In this document: one piece after another, positions 1 through 8,432 of the stretch
Layout: every line of letters starts with the position of its first letter
How positions within the stretch are numbered: the stretch's first letter is position 1
From: an uncultured Lachnospiraceae bacterium
GTDB lineage: Bacteria > Bacillota > Clostridia > Lachnospirales > Lachnospiraceae
Length of the DNA stretch: 50,188 nt
Assembly: GCA_950097145.1 (NCBI GenBank)
Contig: CATNCF010000021.1
Location: forward strand, 1-50,188
Direction of reading: 5' to 3'
Position numbers and translations under genes: made by a program
Notes under the pieces: model-generated
What the model was told of the DNA's origin: nothing
The model's input: the letters and a program-made list of their open reading frames with translations, nothing else
Databases searched by the model: none

Positions 1-1
1 T

Positions 2-1279
2 GACAATTGCTTTTTCAAAACACATGATGTCATTAGCCATAATATTTCAAAACTTACAGATAAGAATACGATACAACGTATATTTAAAAGTTATTTAACG
101 ATTATCAAATACAGAATCATGAATAATTATACTAATATTCAAACAAATATGTTGTTTAAGCATTTGCTGTCATTAGTAATTAATAACGCACTATCTTTAT
201 CTGTACAGGAAACAGAGTTTATCCTGGATATATATTTTGTAATCAAAGAGTCTCTGCTTCCATTTGATTGTAATGATATACAAAATTTCAATTCTTATGA
301 ACAATTACATGATATATATTATTTTTTAAAAGCTCTCAGTGAAGAACGCCAAAGTAGTTACATTCGGTTAGATTGGTTAAATCAAATACAAGAATCCTCT
401 TGCAAATTTGGGAAACATATCAAGTCTTATGTTCTGATGAAAGGATACTTGCGAGCTCTTTGTGAAAGCTGCGAATGGTTAAAAAAAGTTGTAGAGGAAA
501 TCAATCCTAAACTTTCTGATTCAGAAAAACCAGAATGGTATTATGGACAAACTAAAATTTTTTTTGGTGATTGCCAAATTTCATATGGTAATTTTCTGAC
601 TGGTATTAATGAATTGAATACTTATAAGCATTGTATTACTGGATTGATTGGAAAAGAAAATGATTCCTTCCAAATAACCCGTCATATTGCTCATGGTTAC
701 CGATTCAATATGTTCCTCGAGGATGCTGAAAACTTGTATACCAAACTGGTTGATGAAAAAAATGTTATGCCTACACCCCTTGAAAAAGTATATATCTATA
801 CCAATTTATGTGAAACATATTGCTATTTTAAACCTGACAAAATATTAAAAATCAAAGGCGACGCATTGGCCTTAGCTGAAAGATTCAATGATTTAAAAAG
901 CCAAGGTAAAATTTTTTATTCTCTTGCTATTGCTGGCTTATCCCAAAAAGACGTTACTTATGTGGAACATTACATTGACAAAAGTATACACTGCAATAAA
1001 AAAGATGGTTATATTGCAGGTCAGCTATATGCATATATGGCACAAGCATATTATGAATATGCGCAATATGGAACAGTATCAATTATAACATTGGAAACAA
1101 TCAAAAAAATACAGAAAAAAATTCAAGTTTATGGATATTTCTCACTTCCCCTTGCTATGATGCAAGAGGATTATCAGTCTTTAAAATATATACGAAATCA
1201 ATATGAATGGCTGGATTACGATAAAACACTTTTGATCTATCGTCAGTTTTTAGATTCCATTCGTATGACTACATCTTAA
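2..1279 (+). CDS. Partial gene: C-terminal part of a helical-repeat (TPR-like) protein
   Basis: The first in-frame ATG is at 119, but the same frame has no stop back to base 2, and I see no good ribosome binding site before that ATG. The gene therefore most likely enters from outside the window, and only its C-terminal ~425 codons are present. The visible part is all-helical and rich in Tyr, Ile and Lys, with TPR-like periodicity in its second half (paired helices around 'ALALAERFNDLKSQGKIFYS' and 'GQLYAYMAQAYYEYAQYG'). Repeats of this kind are common at the C-terminus of HTH-TPR (RRNPP-like) regulators and STAND ATPases; the domain that would decide between them is off the window. Base composition is clearly AT-richer than the purine and van genes. 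Its 3' end overlaps the convergent gene by 30 bp. The function is not assigned. Confidence 0.6.
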   Translation, partial: DNCFFKTHDVISHNISKLTDKNTIQRIFKSYLTIIKYRIMNNYTNIQTNMLFKHLLSLVINNALSLSVQETEFILDIYFVIKESLLPFDCNDIQNFNSYEQLHDIYYFLKALSEERQSSYIRLDWLNQIQESSCKFGKHIKSYVLMKGYLRALCESCEWLKKVVEEINPKLSDSEKPEWYYGQTKIFFGDCQISYGNFLTGINELNTYKHCITGLIGKENDSFQITRHIAHGYRFNMFLEDAENLYTKLVDEKNVMPTPLEKVYIYTNLCETYCYFKPDKILKIKGDALALAERFNDLKSQGKIFYSLAIAGLSQKDVTYVEHYIDKSIHCNKKDGYIAGQLYAYMAQAYYEYAQYGTVSIITLETIKKIQKKIQVYGYFSLPLAMMQEDYQSLKYIRNQYEWLDYDKTLLIYRQFLDSIRMTTS

Positions 1280-1729
1280 AGTATTTTTCTTAAGTTTAGT
1301 GTAATATTTATGATTTGAATCAACGTAAATAAAAAAGTGCTTTTGGGAAACAGTCATTTCTATGTTTTTAACAATAATACAATTTGGATACTGCATTAAA
1401 AAATGTATGGCAATTTTATCTGAATCTTCAATGTAAGTTTCGTTAGTTAAATATATGATGAGACAAATATCAGTATCCTTGCTCAAAGCAATGGCATTTA
1501 ATTCATTAAGATTTTGCAGTACAAAAAGAACTTTGCGTTCAGTTGTTGGTTCTTTTTCAAGTGAATCCCCTTGTAAGCCAATTTGATTCAACATAGAATT
1601 TATAAATTTATAATCTTTTGCGGAACAGTTAAGAAAAATTTTTTCATTAATATCTGTTATGCATGTTAACGCAAACAAATATCCTGGAACTTTTGCAGTA
1701 ATTTCAATTTTTTGTATTTGTGTATGCAT
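1250..1729 (-). CDS. Hypothetical protein, 159 aa
   Basis: I do not recognise this family. The ATG has a good AAAAGGAG ribosome binding site and lies 12 bp after the stop of the nucleotidyltransferase-like gene, so the two are probably co-transcribed. The protein has no signal peptide or clear membrane segment. It alternates beta-like stretches (for example 'KVLFVLQNLNEL' and 'DICLIIYLTNE') with short helices, which suggests a small soluble alpha/beta domain. Codon use is AT-rich like its two neighbours. The 3' end overlaps the convergent helical-repeat gene by 30 bp. Confidence 0.65.
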   Translation of the reverse strand: MHTQIQKIEITAKVPGYLFALTCITDINEKIFLNCSAKDYKFINSMLNQIGLQGDSLEKEPTTERKVLFVLQNLNELNAIALSKDTDICLIIYLTNETYIEDSDKIAIHFLMQYPNCIIVKNIEMTVSQKHFFIYVDSNHKYYTKLKKNTLRCSHTNGI

Positions 1730-1741
1730 AACGTTCTCCTT

Positions 1742-2605
1742 TTATGAGTGAAAAACATCGGTATAAAGAGCTTCTAGGCAATCTAATATAAACATTAGTT
1801 GTTTACGCGAGTTTATTTTATCAGCATAATGAAATATTTCTTTTATTGCATAGGCAGAAAGATATTTCGAATAATATTCATGTATATCGATCAATTTAAC
1901 ATAATTGTAGGTAGCAATGTTTTTGGAATTTATAATATTATATGTTTCTTCATAATATGAATTGCATAAATACAGGAACTCATAAACAGGCTGTTCCGAG
2001 GATTGTACCTTTTGGATCAAATCGTCTGGATAGCCAAAATCAAAATCAATTCTTAGCTTGCCATATGAATTTTTTTCATCAAATTTAATATAAAAATAAC
2101 TTTTTACATTTGTGTTTGTGGAACAGAAAACGTCTTTGTTATTCACAAGATAAGTATTGTATCCTGACTGTTTCATAAAACAATGAATATCAGACTGATT
2201 TTTTGAAGATGCTATAAAATCAATATCGCTTAGAATTCTCACCCCCAGTTCTTTACTATATATTGTATTAAGGAACCGAATACCTTTTACAGGCACTGCT
2301 AAAATATCGTTGTTATTAAAATACGAAATAATAGGAGCAGAAACTTTAAGAAACTTTCTATTCTGTTCTTGGTTTTGCTCATAGTGATATTGCATATTAT
2401 TAATTATTATCATTGGCAATAACTGTATGATCTCCAAATCCGTAAGACTTTTGTAAACCATACAGATTAATTTCCTTTTTACACAAATATTTAGAAACTT
2501 ATACCAATCAACACCATTTTTCACTATATGAAAAATGCGTACTTTTGTTAAATTGTCAAATGTTAATCTGCCTAATAACAATACTAATGCATCTTCCGGT
2601 GTCAT
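1742..2605 (-). CDS. Nucleotidyltransferase-fold protein (NTP_transf_5-like)
   Basis: This 287-aa protein matches the 'uncharacterised nucleotidyltransferase' family (PF14907 type). The diagnostic stretch is in the first half: 'VPVKGIRFLNTIYSKELGVR' followed by 'SDIDFIA', where the paired acidic residues in SDID would bind metal. A second acidic strand, 'LRIDFDFGYPDD', follows. Members of this family often sit in peptide-modification or surface-polysaccharide loci; neither setting is visible here. The ATG has a GAAGG box 7 nt upstream. It heads a two-gene AT-rich operon with the 159-aa gene. The substrate cannot be read from the sequence. Confidence 0.65.
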   Translation of the reverse strand: MTPEDALVLLLGRLTFDNLTKVRIFHIVKNGVDWYKFLNICVKRKLICMVYKSLTDLEIIQLLPMIIINNMQYHYEQNQEQNRKFLKVSAPIISYFNNNDILAVPVKGIRFLNTIYSKELGVRILSDIDFIASSKNQSDIHCFMKQSGYNTYLVNNKDVFCSTNTNVKSYFYIKFDEKNSYGKLRIDFDFGYPDDLIQKVQSSEQPVYEFLYLCNSYYEETYNIINSKNIATYNYVKLIDIHEYYSKYLSAYAIKEIFHYADKINSRKQLMFILDCLEALYTDVFHS

Positions 2606-2901
2606 AAGGCGACCTTCTTTCTATCTGATAAATAAAATAACTATACTTAACAGATAATCCCCTATTATCTTCATCTCATAATACCATATGTTTTCTTAAA
2701 ATTCTCCATTTTTCTTCAATTTTAACACTATCTTAGCACCTGTTTTCTTTTGTTTGTATTTTAGCTCTTTCCCTTATTGCAACAAGAATAGGAAGGAATT
2801 TTATTATGATAAATCTCAGTCTCTGCTTATTTACAAATCTGCTTCGCATTTATCTAATTTATAAATATATTAGAATTTTTACAGACGAACCGCAAAAAAC
2901 A
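2606..2901. other. AT-rich intergenic region between the accessory genes and the van cluster
   Basis: About 300 bp without a supportable gene. It holds the ribosome binding site of the nucleotidyltransferase-like gene at its left end and the short 3' flank of the racemase gene at its right end. I found no convincing hairpin terminator after the racemase stop. The AT-rich composition of the accessory region continues to about 2880 and then changes abruptly. Confidence 0.5.
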
Positions 2902-4020
2902 TCACTCCGCCACCCGCTCCAGCCGTTCTCCCAGACGGCTTACTATTTCATTGCTGATGGTTCCCGCCCACTGGGCCAGATCCTCGGCGCGAATTTCCAG
3001 ATTCCCGGATTTTCCAATCAATACGGCTTCATCGCCAGGGGAAATCCGGGGAATCTCCGTCACATCCACCATCATCTGATCCATGCAGATCCTGCCCACA
3101 ATCGGGGCGGTCCTTCCATTACAGAGCACATACCCGCAGCTTGAAAGATTTCTGGGAATGCCGTCTGCGTACCCAATAGACAACACTGCAATCTTACGGT
3201 TTTCTTCTGGGCGGTAGGCAAGGCCATAGCCCGCCTCCTCTCCCTTATACAGTTTCCTCACACTGGTAACCCTTGCTTTTAACGACAGCACTGGCACAAG
3301 ATCCAGTCTGGCTTTTGTGCTGTCATTTTTTCCGCTGTAAATTCCATAAAAGGCTATCCCGGCACGGGCATAATCAAAACAATACTGAGAATAATTTAAA
3401 ATCCCATAGCTTCCCTGGATATGGCATTTAAAATCTGAAAATCCCTGCCTGTGGAGTTCCTCTGTCACATACTCAAAATGGCGGATTTGTTCCAGAGTGT
3501 AGGAATGTTCTTTCTCGGACTGGCCGTCTGAGACGCAGAGATGGGAAAAAATTCCTGTCACCCTTAGATGGGACATCCGAAAGATTTTTACAATTTCTCC
3601 AATATTTTCCCAACGCTCTCCAATGCGGTGCATTCCTGTATCAATTCCGACATGAACCGTGAATCTTCTCCCGTCACGCTGCAATTGCTCTGCATAATTT
3701 CCATCAACTACCGTCTGTATCAAATCATAATGAATCAAATCATCAAATTCTTCCGGATGGGTATAGCCCAGCACCAGCAATTCCCCTTGGATTCCTGCCC
3801 GGCGCAGCGTGGCGCCCTCCGCTGCAGACGCCACACAAAAAGCATGAATTCCCTCTTCCTGGAGCGCTTTTGCCACTGGCACGGCGCCGTGCCCATAAGC
3901 ATTGGCCTTCACTGCAGGCATTAGATCGCAGTCCCAGGGCAGCAGCCTTCGAAATTCTTCAATATTATGTTTCAAATTCTTAAGATTCAGCTCTATCCAT
4001 GCCCTTCCCTTACTATACAT
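2902..4020 (-). CDS. vanTr: VanT-type serine racemase, catalytic part (VanTr-like)
   Basis: A 372-aa fold-type III PLP racemase that would supply D-Ser for D-Ala-D-Ser precursors. The PLP lysine is K38 in 'MPAVKANAYGHG', and the second catalytic residue is the Tyr in 'EEAGYGLAY'. Near the C-terminus the motif reads 'TISNEIVSRLGERL', with Asn where alanine racemases carry the substrate-pocket Tyr ('NYE'). VanT enzymes are known to have Asn here, which favours serine over alanine. The start is placed at ATG 4020, which has AAGGAG just upstream and overlaps the stop of the membrane-domain gene by 8 bp, so translation is probably coupled. In most VanC/E/G clusters the two parts are one protein; the vanL cluster has the same split (vanTm/vanTr). 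A plain alanine racemase is the alternative. Confidence 0.85.
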   Translation of the reverse strand: MYSKGRAWIELNLKNLKHNIEEFRRLLPWDCDLMPAVKANAYGHGAVPVAKALQEEGIHAFCVASAAEGATLRRAGIQGELLVLGYTHPEEFDDLIHYDLIQTVVDGNYAEQLQRDGRRFTVHVGIDTGMHRIGERWENIGEIVKIFRMSHLRVTGIFSHLCVSDGQSEKEHSYTLEQIRHFEYVTEELHRQGFSDFKCHIQGSYGILNYSQYCFDYARAGIAFYGIYSGKNDSTKARLDLVPVLSLKARVTSVRKLYKGEEAGYGLAYRPEENRKIAVLSIGYADGIPRNLSSCGYVLCNGRTAPIVGRICMDQMMVDVTEIPRISPGDEAVLIGKSGNLEIRAEDLAQWAGTISNEIVSRLGERLERVAE

Positions 4021-5032
4021 AACTTCTCCTTCCAGACCAATACTGTTTCGCCACGGCCAGACCAAAAGACAGCAGCGCCGAAATTAGAACCACCGCCAGA
4101 TAATGAATCAAAGACTGCTCCACCAGCAGTTTTGAAACTTTTAATGCACCTGCCAGTCCCCGTACCAGAACAATGACAAAGGGATGCAGAATATATAGAT
4201 ACATGGACAGATCCCGTACCATGCCAATCTCTGTGCTCTCTATCGAGAGCAGGAGCTCAAACAGGAAGAACATCACCGGAATCAGCATCACATACATGCT
4301 GTTATGCTTTTGCCATTGAAAATAAAAGCTGACAAACCCCTCCGCCATCATCCCAGCCATGCAGAGCAGAAAACCGGCTTCTGCATGTTCTCTGGAAAGC
4401 CGCACTCTTCCGTTGGCAATCACCACGCCCAGCCACAGAAATACAGGCGCAAGAAATATTCCATTCCTGGTATAGGAACTTATTTGAAAGATACATTCAT
4501 ACACGGTTTTCAAGACTGGGATTTGACGAACGAGCTGATAATAACTGTCCCCCAGTACCCCCACAAGATACAATGCAGCCGTTATCCCAGATATGGCAAG
4601 AGGACTGCAGCGCTGCAGGAGAACCGTCAGCAGCAGACATCCCAAAATGACCGCTGGAAGATACCATAAGTGATAAAACGTTCCATCAAAAAAAATTTCT
4701 TTCAGCCATCCGCCGAATGTATGGCTGATATTTCCAGAGTAAATTTTCAATGGAAGATATACCAAGGTGGCTATTAAATAAAGTACAGCCGTTTTCTTCA
4801 AAAATTTTCCCATACTGCCCAATCCTGCTGTCCCCCTCTGATAAGGCGCCAGCACAAAATATCCTGTCACCATCAGGAAAAAGGGCACGCCAATCCTTCC
4901 AAAGCAATATGTCAACAAAAAATCTAATGTTTCATTGAAGGATTTCAAAGGGGAGGTATGAATTGCCACAATCATTAGGGCCGCCGCCAGCCGAAACGTA
5001 TCAATTGCCGCATAATTTTTTCTCTGCTTCAT
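4013..5032 (-). CDS. vanTm: VanT-type membrane domain (VanTm-like, acyltransferase-3 fold)
   Basis: A 339-aa multi-span membrane protein of the acyltransferase-3 (OafA/YrhL) superfamily, with about ten hydrophobic segments and the typical opening 'AAIDTFRLAAALMIVAIHT'. In VanT proteins this domain precedes the racemase and is thought to import L-Ser. It lies between vanG and the racemase gene, which supports that role. ATG 5032 is chosen because GGGAG lies 6 nt upstream; a TTG at 5053 would overlap the vanG stop. The stop codon lies inside the racemase start region (8-bp overlap). As a free-standing protein it must either associate with the racemase or act separately. Confidence 0.8.
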   Translation of the reverse strand: MKQRKNYAAIDTFRLAAALMIVAIHTSPLKSFNETLDFLLTYCFGRIGVPFFLMVTGYFVLAPYQRGTAGLGSMGKFLKKTAVLYLIATLVYLPLKIYSGNISHTFGGWLKEIFFDGTFYHLWYLPAVILGCLLLTVLLQRCSPLAISGITAALYLVGVLGDSYYQLVRQIPVLKTVYECIFQISSYTRNGIFLAPVFLWLGVVIANGRVRLSREHAEAGFLLCMAGMMAEGFVSFYFQWQKHNSMYVMLIPVMFFLFELLLSIESTEIGMVRDLSMYLYILHPFVIVLVRGLAGALKVSKLLVEQSLIHYLAVVLISALLSFGLAVAKQYWSGRRSYV

Positions 5033-5049
5033 ATCCTTCTCCCATTCTT

Positions 5050-6111
5050 TCAAGCATTATCATTTCCCACCATCTCCAATAATCTTAATAAAATTTCTTC
5101 AAAGGAGATTCCGGCGGCCTTCAGCATATTAGGATAACGGCTGTGGGCAGTAAATCCTGGAATCGTATTCACCTCATTAAAATAAATTTCTCCTTCCGGC
5201 GTGAGAAACATATCCACTCTGGCAAAAGAACTGCAGCCCAGAGAACGGTAAATCTTCACTCCCGTCTTCTTAATTTGTGCTTCTTTTTCTCTGGAAACTC
5301 TTGCCGGGACATGAATCCTGGAAGATTTCAACGTATATTTCTCAGTATAATCGAAAAACCCTTCTGACAATTCAATTTCATCCACCGCCCCTATGGTCAG
5401 TTCCTCTGTCCCTAAAATAGCGCAGCCCACCTCAAATCCGTCAATCATCTCTTCCAGGATCACCTGTGAATCATATGTAAATCCCAGCTCTGCAGCCGCC
5501 ATCAATTCTCCCTCTTCTGTCACCCTGGTGATTCCAAAAGAGGAACCGGCTCGCAGAGGTTTCACAAAAAGCGGATAACCCAAATCCTTTCCATAAGCCA
5601 GAATTTGTTTCACGTCCTGCAGATCTGTTTTGGAGATGATATAAGAATCTGGAACTTTGATCCCGGATTCTTTTGCCAGACGGTGCGCCGTCTCCTTATC
5701 CATACAGACGGCAGAGCTCATGGTCTTACATCCGATCACTGGTATATCCGCCAGCTCCAGAACTCCCTGCACCGTTCCATCCTCCCCATTTTTTCCATGC
5801 AGGATGGGAAGGGCCGCATCCAGAGACAGCCGTTCTACCCCTGTATCCTTCAGCAGCAAAATACCATGCAGCGTCTTATCCGGCGAAACAGCCACAGGAA
5901 TACAAGTATCTTTCTGTTTCCAGTTGTCACTTAAAATGTCTTCCTGCTCTCCCTGAAACAGATACCATCCCCCTGTCTTATCAATACCAATTAGAATAAT
6001 CTCATACCGTTCCTGATCTATATGGGTAATCACCGCATATGCTGACTGCAGCGATACTTCATACTCACTGGAGCATCCTCCAAATAATATAGCAACTCTT
6101 TTTCGTTCCAT
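5050..6111 (-). CDS. vanG: D-alanine--D-serine ligase, VanG type
   Basis: A 353-aa ATP-grasp ligase that joins D-Ala to D-Ser to make the low-affinity glycopeptide target. It starts with 'RVAILFGGCSSEYEVSLQSA' and has 'LHGKNGEDGTVQGVLELADI' and the ATP-binding 'PLFVKPLRAGSSFGI'. The omega-loop region has 'TEKYTLKSSRIHVPAR', with the EKY..K pattern typical of VanG/VanC ligases rather than the KYxxH of VanA/B. The metal-binding end is 'NEVNTIPGFTAHSRYP'. The start is ATG 6111 with AGGAG 8 nt upstream. It is first in a vanG-vanTm-vanTr unit; no vanXY lies between vanG and vanT. D-Ala-D-Ala ligase activity cannot be excluded from sequence, but the neighbours argue against it. Confidence 0.88.
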   Translation of the reverse strand: MERKRVAILFGGCSSEYEVSLQSAYAVITHIDQERYEIILIGIDKTGGWYLFQGEQEDILSDNWKQKDTCIPVAVSPDKTLHGILLLKDTGVERLSLDAALPILHGKNGEDGTVQGVLELADIPVIGCKTMSSAVCMDKETAHRLAKESGIKVPDSYIISKTDLQDVKQILAYGKDLGYPLFVKPLRAGSSFGITRVTEEGELMAAAELGFTYDSQVILEEMIDGFEVGCAILGTEELTIGAVDEIELSEGFFDYTEKYTLKSSRIHVPARVSREKEAQIKKTGVKIYRSLGCSSFARVDMFLTPEGEIYFNEVNTIPGFTAHSRYPNMLKAAGISFEEILLRLLEMVGNDNA

Positions 6112-6174
6112 AATTCTGTCTCCTTTGTTTTTTATTATCATAACCGCCTCAAATGACAAGTTCGTGACTTCTTC

Positions 6175-6190
6175 ATGACAATATTGTCAT
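6175..6190. promoter_or_regulatory. 16-bp perfect palindrome upstream of vanG (candidate operator)
   Basis: ATGACAATATTGTCAT is a perfect palindrome 64 bp before the vanG start. Its half-site TTGTCAT recurs on the vanG strand 22 bp further downstream, about two helical turns away, as expected for a dimeric OmpR-type regulator. VanR is the natural candidate but binding is inference. Confidence 0.45.
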
Positions 6191-6199
6191 TTATCCCAA

Positions 6200-6283
6200 G
6201 GGGGAAACCAGGCTTGCCTGGGGGATTCCTTGGGATTTTGCAGGGGGGAAACCAGGCCCACCTGGGGGATTCCTTGGGATTTT
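6200..6283. repeat. Two tandem 40-bp repeats, each with an inner palindrome
   Basis: Copy 1 is 6200-6239 and copy 2 is 6244-6283, differing at three positions, all inside the inner CCAGG...CCTGG palindrome. The left copy is also bracketed by TCCCAAG...CTTGGGA. The repeats sit between the vanS terminator and vanG and could be part of the vanG promoter region or leader. Confidence 0.8.
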
Positions 6284-6298
6284 TCGGGGGCTTAAACT

Positions 6299-6344
6299 TA
6301 AAAAAATACCGCCTGCTTCGCATTAATTGTACGAAACAGGCGGT
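6299..6344 (-). terminator. Rho-independent terminator after vanS
   Basis: ACCGCCTG (6308-6315) pairs with CAGGCGGT (6337-6344), and the stem extends inward with TTCG/CGAA. On the minus strand it is followed by ATTTTTTT. It separates vanRS from vanG-vanT, so the second unit needs its own promoter. Confidence 0.85.
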
Positions 6345-6431
6345 CTGCATATTTTAATATTCTGTTGCTTCTTTCCTAAGATAATCCTAATTTATTCTGA
6401 TATTGTTCTTCCAAATTATAGAAAAAAATAT

Positions 6432-7604
6432 TCAATTTCCAGGCAGTTCCACCACAAAAACCACCTGCTCATTTTCACTCTCCGCGTATATTTTACCGCC
6501 ATGCAGCGATACAATCTCTCTTGCAATGGCAAGCCCCAGGCCAGCGCCTCCGGTATTTGAGTTCCTTGCCTCATCCATTCGGTAAAACTTTTCAAAAATA
6601 GAGGCAAGTTTTTCCTTGGGAATTGTCTTTCCCTGATTCTGAAAGGTAATTCTTATCTCTCCTGACGAAAGCTGTTCCACAAATATATCAATCTGTGTAT
6701 GATAGTAACTGTAAGCAACCGCATTTTTCAAAATATTATTAAACACTCTGGCCAGTTTCACTGGATCTCCATATACCGTGACATTTTCATCACTGTGAAG
6801 CTCCGCCTGGTTTCCCTTCTGAGTCAAAAGGGGATAGAATTCCTCTACCATCTGCAGAAGCATATAATACAAGTCAATTTTCTCTTTTTCCAGAACAATC
6901 TGCTGGATATTATATCTGGTAATTTCAAAAAACTCATTAATGAGCTGCTCTAAACGGTTTGCCTTTTCCAGTGTAATATGCACATATTTCGCCTTCTGCT
7001 CCAATGGCATATCTGGGGCTTCCTCTAACAGGCTCAGATATCCAATTACAGAAGTAAGAGGGGTACGGATGTCATGGGCAAGGTACATGACCAGATTGTT
7101 TTTCCGCTCTTCCGCAAGTTTTGCTTCCAGTTCCCGGCGCTCCAGAGTCTGGCGGAGCACGTTTAATTTCTGCTCCATGGGCGCCATCTCCGCAGACAAT
7201 ACGATTTCCTTATTTTCCCCTTGAATCAGCTTGTCTAACCCCGCATCTATCTCATTAAAATACCTAGTAAACCAGGACAGGGAAAACCAAAACAGCAGCA
7301 AAAAGCAAAATGCAACGGCAAGAAAAATAATAAGAGAAAGGTTTTCCCGCAGACCATACTGATAAATATTTCTGGCATCCATGTAATCTAAATGAAACAC
7401 ATTCTGCAAAAATGCTACAATCCAGTCCCCCACCCGGCCAAACCAAAACCGGCGGTACAAGGTGAATATAATACAGAATGCAAGTACAATCATGCCCAGA
7501 GTCTGCAGAAAAACCTTAATTTTCAATTTTGCATATCCAGATTTCTTTTTCTTATCTTTTTGCAATTTAACCGTATTGGAGCTCTTTCTTTCGTCAGTTT
7601 TCAA
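6432..7604 (-). CDS. vanS: VanS-type sensor histidine kinase
   Basis: A two-pass membrane kinase of about 390 aa. A basic N-terminus leads into TM1 ('FLQTLGMIVLAFCIIFTLY'), then a short outer loop and TM2 ('LIIFLAVAFCFLLLFWF'). The phospho-accepting His is in 'YLAHDIRTPLTSVIGYLSLL', the N box is 'ILKNAVAYSY', and the G box is 'GGAGLGLAIAREIVSLHGG'. The short outer loop fits VanS sensors of the VanG/VanC kind. I place the start at TTG 7604, which overlaps the vanR stop by 11 bp; the frame is open to an upstream start at 7661, so the start is uncertain. It forms an operon with vanR and ends at a strong terminator. Confidence 0.85.
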   Translation of the reverse strand: MKTDERKSSNTVKLQKDKKKKSGYAKLKIKVFLQTLGMIVLAFCIIFTLYRRFWFGRVGDWIVAFLQNVFHLDYMDARNIYQYGLRENLSLIIFLAVAFCFLLLFWFSLSWFTRYFNEIDAGLDKLIQGENKEIVLSAEMAPMEQKLNVLRQTLERRELEAKLAEERKNNLVMYLAHDIRTPLTSVIGYLSLLEEAPDMPLEQKAKYVHITLEKANRLEQLINEFFEITRYNIQQIVLEKEKIDLYYMLLQMVEEFYPLLTQKGNQAELHSDENVTVYGDPVKLARVFNNILKNAVAYSYYHTQIDIFVEQLSSGEIRITFQNQGKTIPKEKLASIFEKFYRMDEARNSNTGGAGLGLAIAREIVSLHGGKIYAESENEQVVFVVELPGN

Positions 7605-8295
7605 TTTTGTAGCCCACTCCCCAGATTGTCTTAATGTACTTCGGTCTTTCCACAGAATCATTCATTTTTTCCCTGAGATGGCGGATATGCACCGTAATGG
7701 TATTGTTGCTCTTGCTGTAATATTCATCTTGCCAGATCTCATGGAACAATTCTTCTGAGCTTACTACCTCTCCCTTGCGCTGGCAGAGAATCTTCAAAAT
7801 GGAAAATTCCGTTGGCGTCAGTACCAATGGCTTCTCATCAAGCCTGCACTCATGGGTCCTGATATTCATCACCAGGCCGCCATGCACCAGAAGGGAGGGA
7901 TCCGTTTCCTCTGACACGGAATTCTGGTTATAGCGTTTATAACGGCGGATTTGGGCTTTCACCCGAGCCACCAGCTCCAAAGGGCGGAATGGTTTCGTCA
8001 TATAATCGTCCGCCCCAAGCATCAGTCCCCGGATTTTGTCTATCTCTTCATCTTTCGCAGTCAGCATAATCACAGGGTAATTATGGCTCTTTCGAATTTC
8101 CTTGCACAGCTCAAGCCCGCTGACTCCCGGAATCATAATATCTAAAATAGCGAGATCAAAATTTACATGTTCTATCTGCTCCAGCGCATCTTTTGAGGAG
8201 TAACAAGCGGACACTTCAAAGTTTTCACTTTCCAGATAAAACGCCACCAGATCTGCTATCTCTTTCTCATCATCTACTACTAATATTTTCTCCAT
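7594..8295 (-). CDS. vanR: VanR-type response regulator (OmpR family)
   Basis: A 233-aa regulator with a receiver domain (residues 1-120) and an OmpR/PhoB winged helix at the C-terminus. The acidic pocket is D8-D9, the phospho-acceptor is D52 in 'LAILDIMIPG', and the switch Lys is in 'DDYMTKPFRP'. The DNA-binding half ends with 'YIKTIWGVGYKIEN'. The start is ATG 8295 with AGGAGG 8-9 nt upstream. Its 3' end overlaps vanS. It is expected to control vanG-vanT across the terminator; the palindrome at 6175 is the obvious candidate site. Confidence 0.87.
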   Translation of the reverse strand: MEKILVVDDEKEIADLVAFYLESENFEVSACYSSKDALEQIEHVNFDLAILDIMIPGVSGLELCKEIRKSHNYPVIMLTAKDEEIDKIRGLMLGADDYMTKPFRPLELVARVKAQIRRYKRYNQNSVSEETDPSLLVHGGLVMNIRTHECRLDEKPLVLTPTEFSILKILCQRKGEVVSSEELFHEIWQDEYYSKSNNTITVHIRHLREKMNDSVERPKYIKTIWGVGYKIEN

Positions 8296-8432
8296 GACAG
8301 ACTTCCTCCTTCCTGGATGAAATGTTTTTGCCATAAATTTAGTATAGCAAACCCGGTCTATGAAATCCTCTGTTATTTCCTTTTTTAATATTAATATTTT
8401 CTTAAATCTTTACATGGTTTTCACACTCATTA

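Noticed and set aside
119..1279. A complete gene starting at ATG 119
   Set aside because: The frame is open without a stop to base 2 and there is no good ribosome binding site, so it is annotated as a partial gene.
2806..3144. Plus-strand open frame over the racemase 3' end
   Set aside because: It is mostly the complement of the clear racemase gene and has no recognisable protein features.
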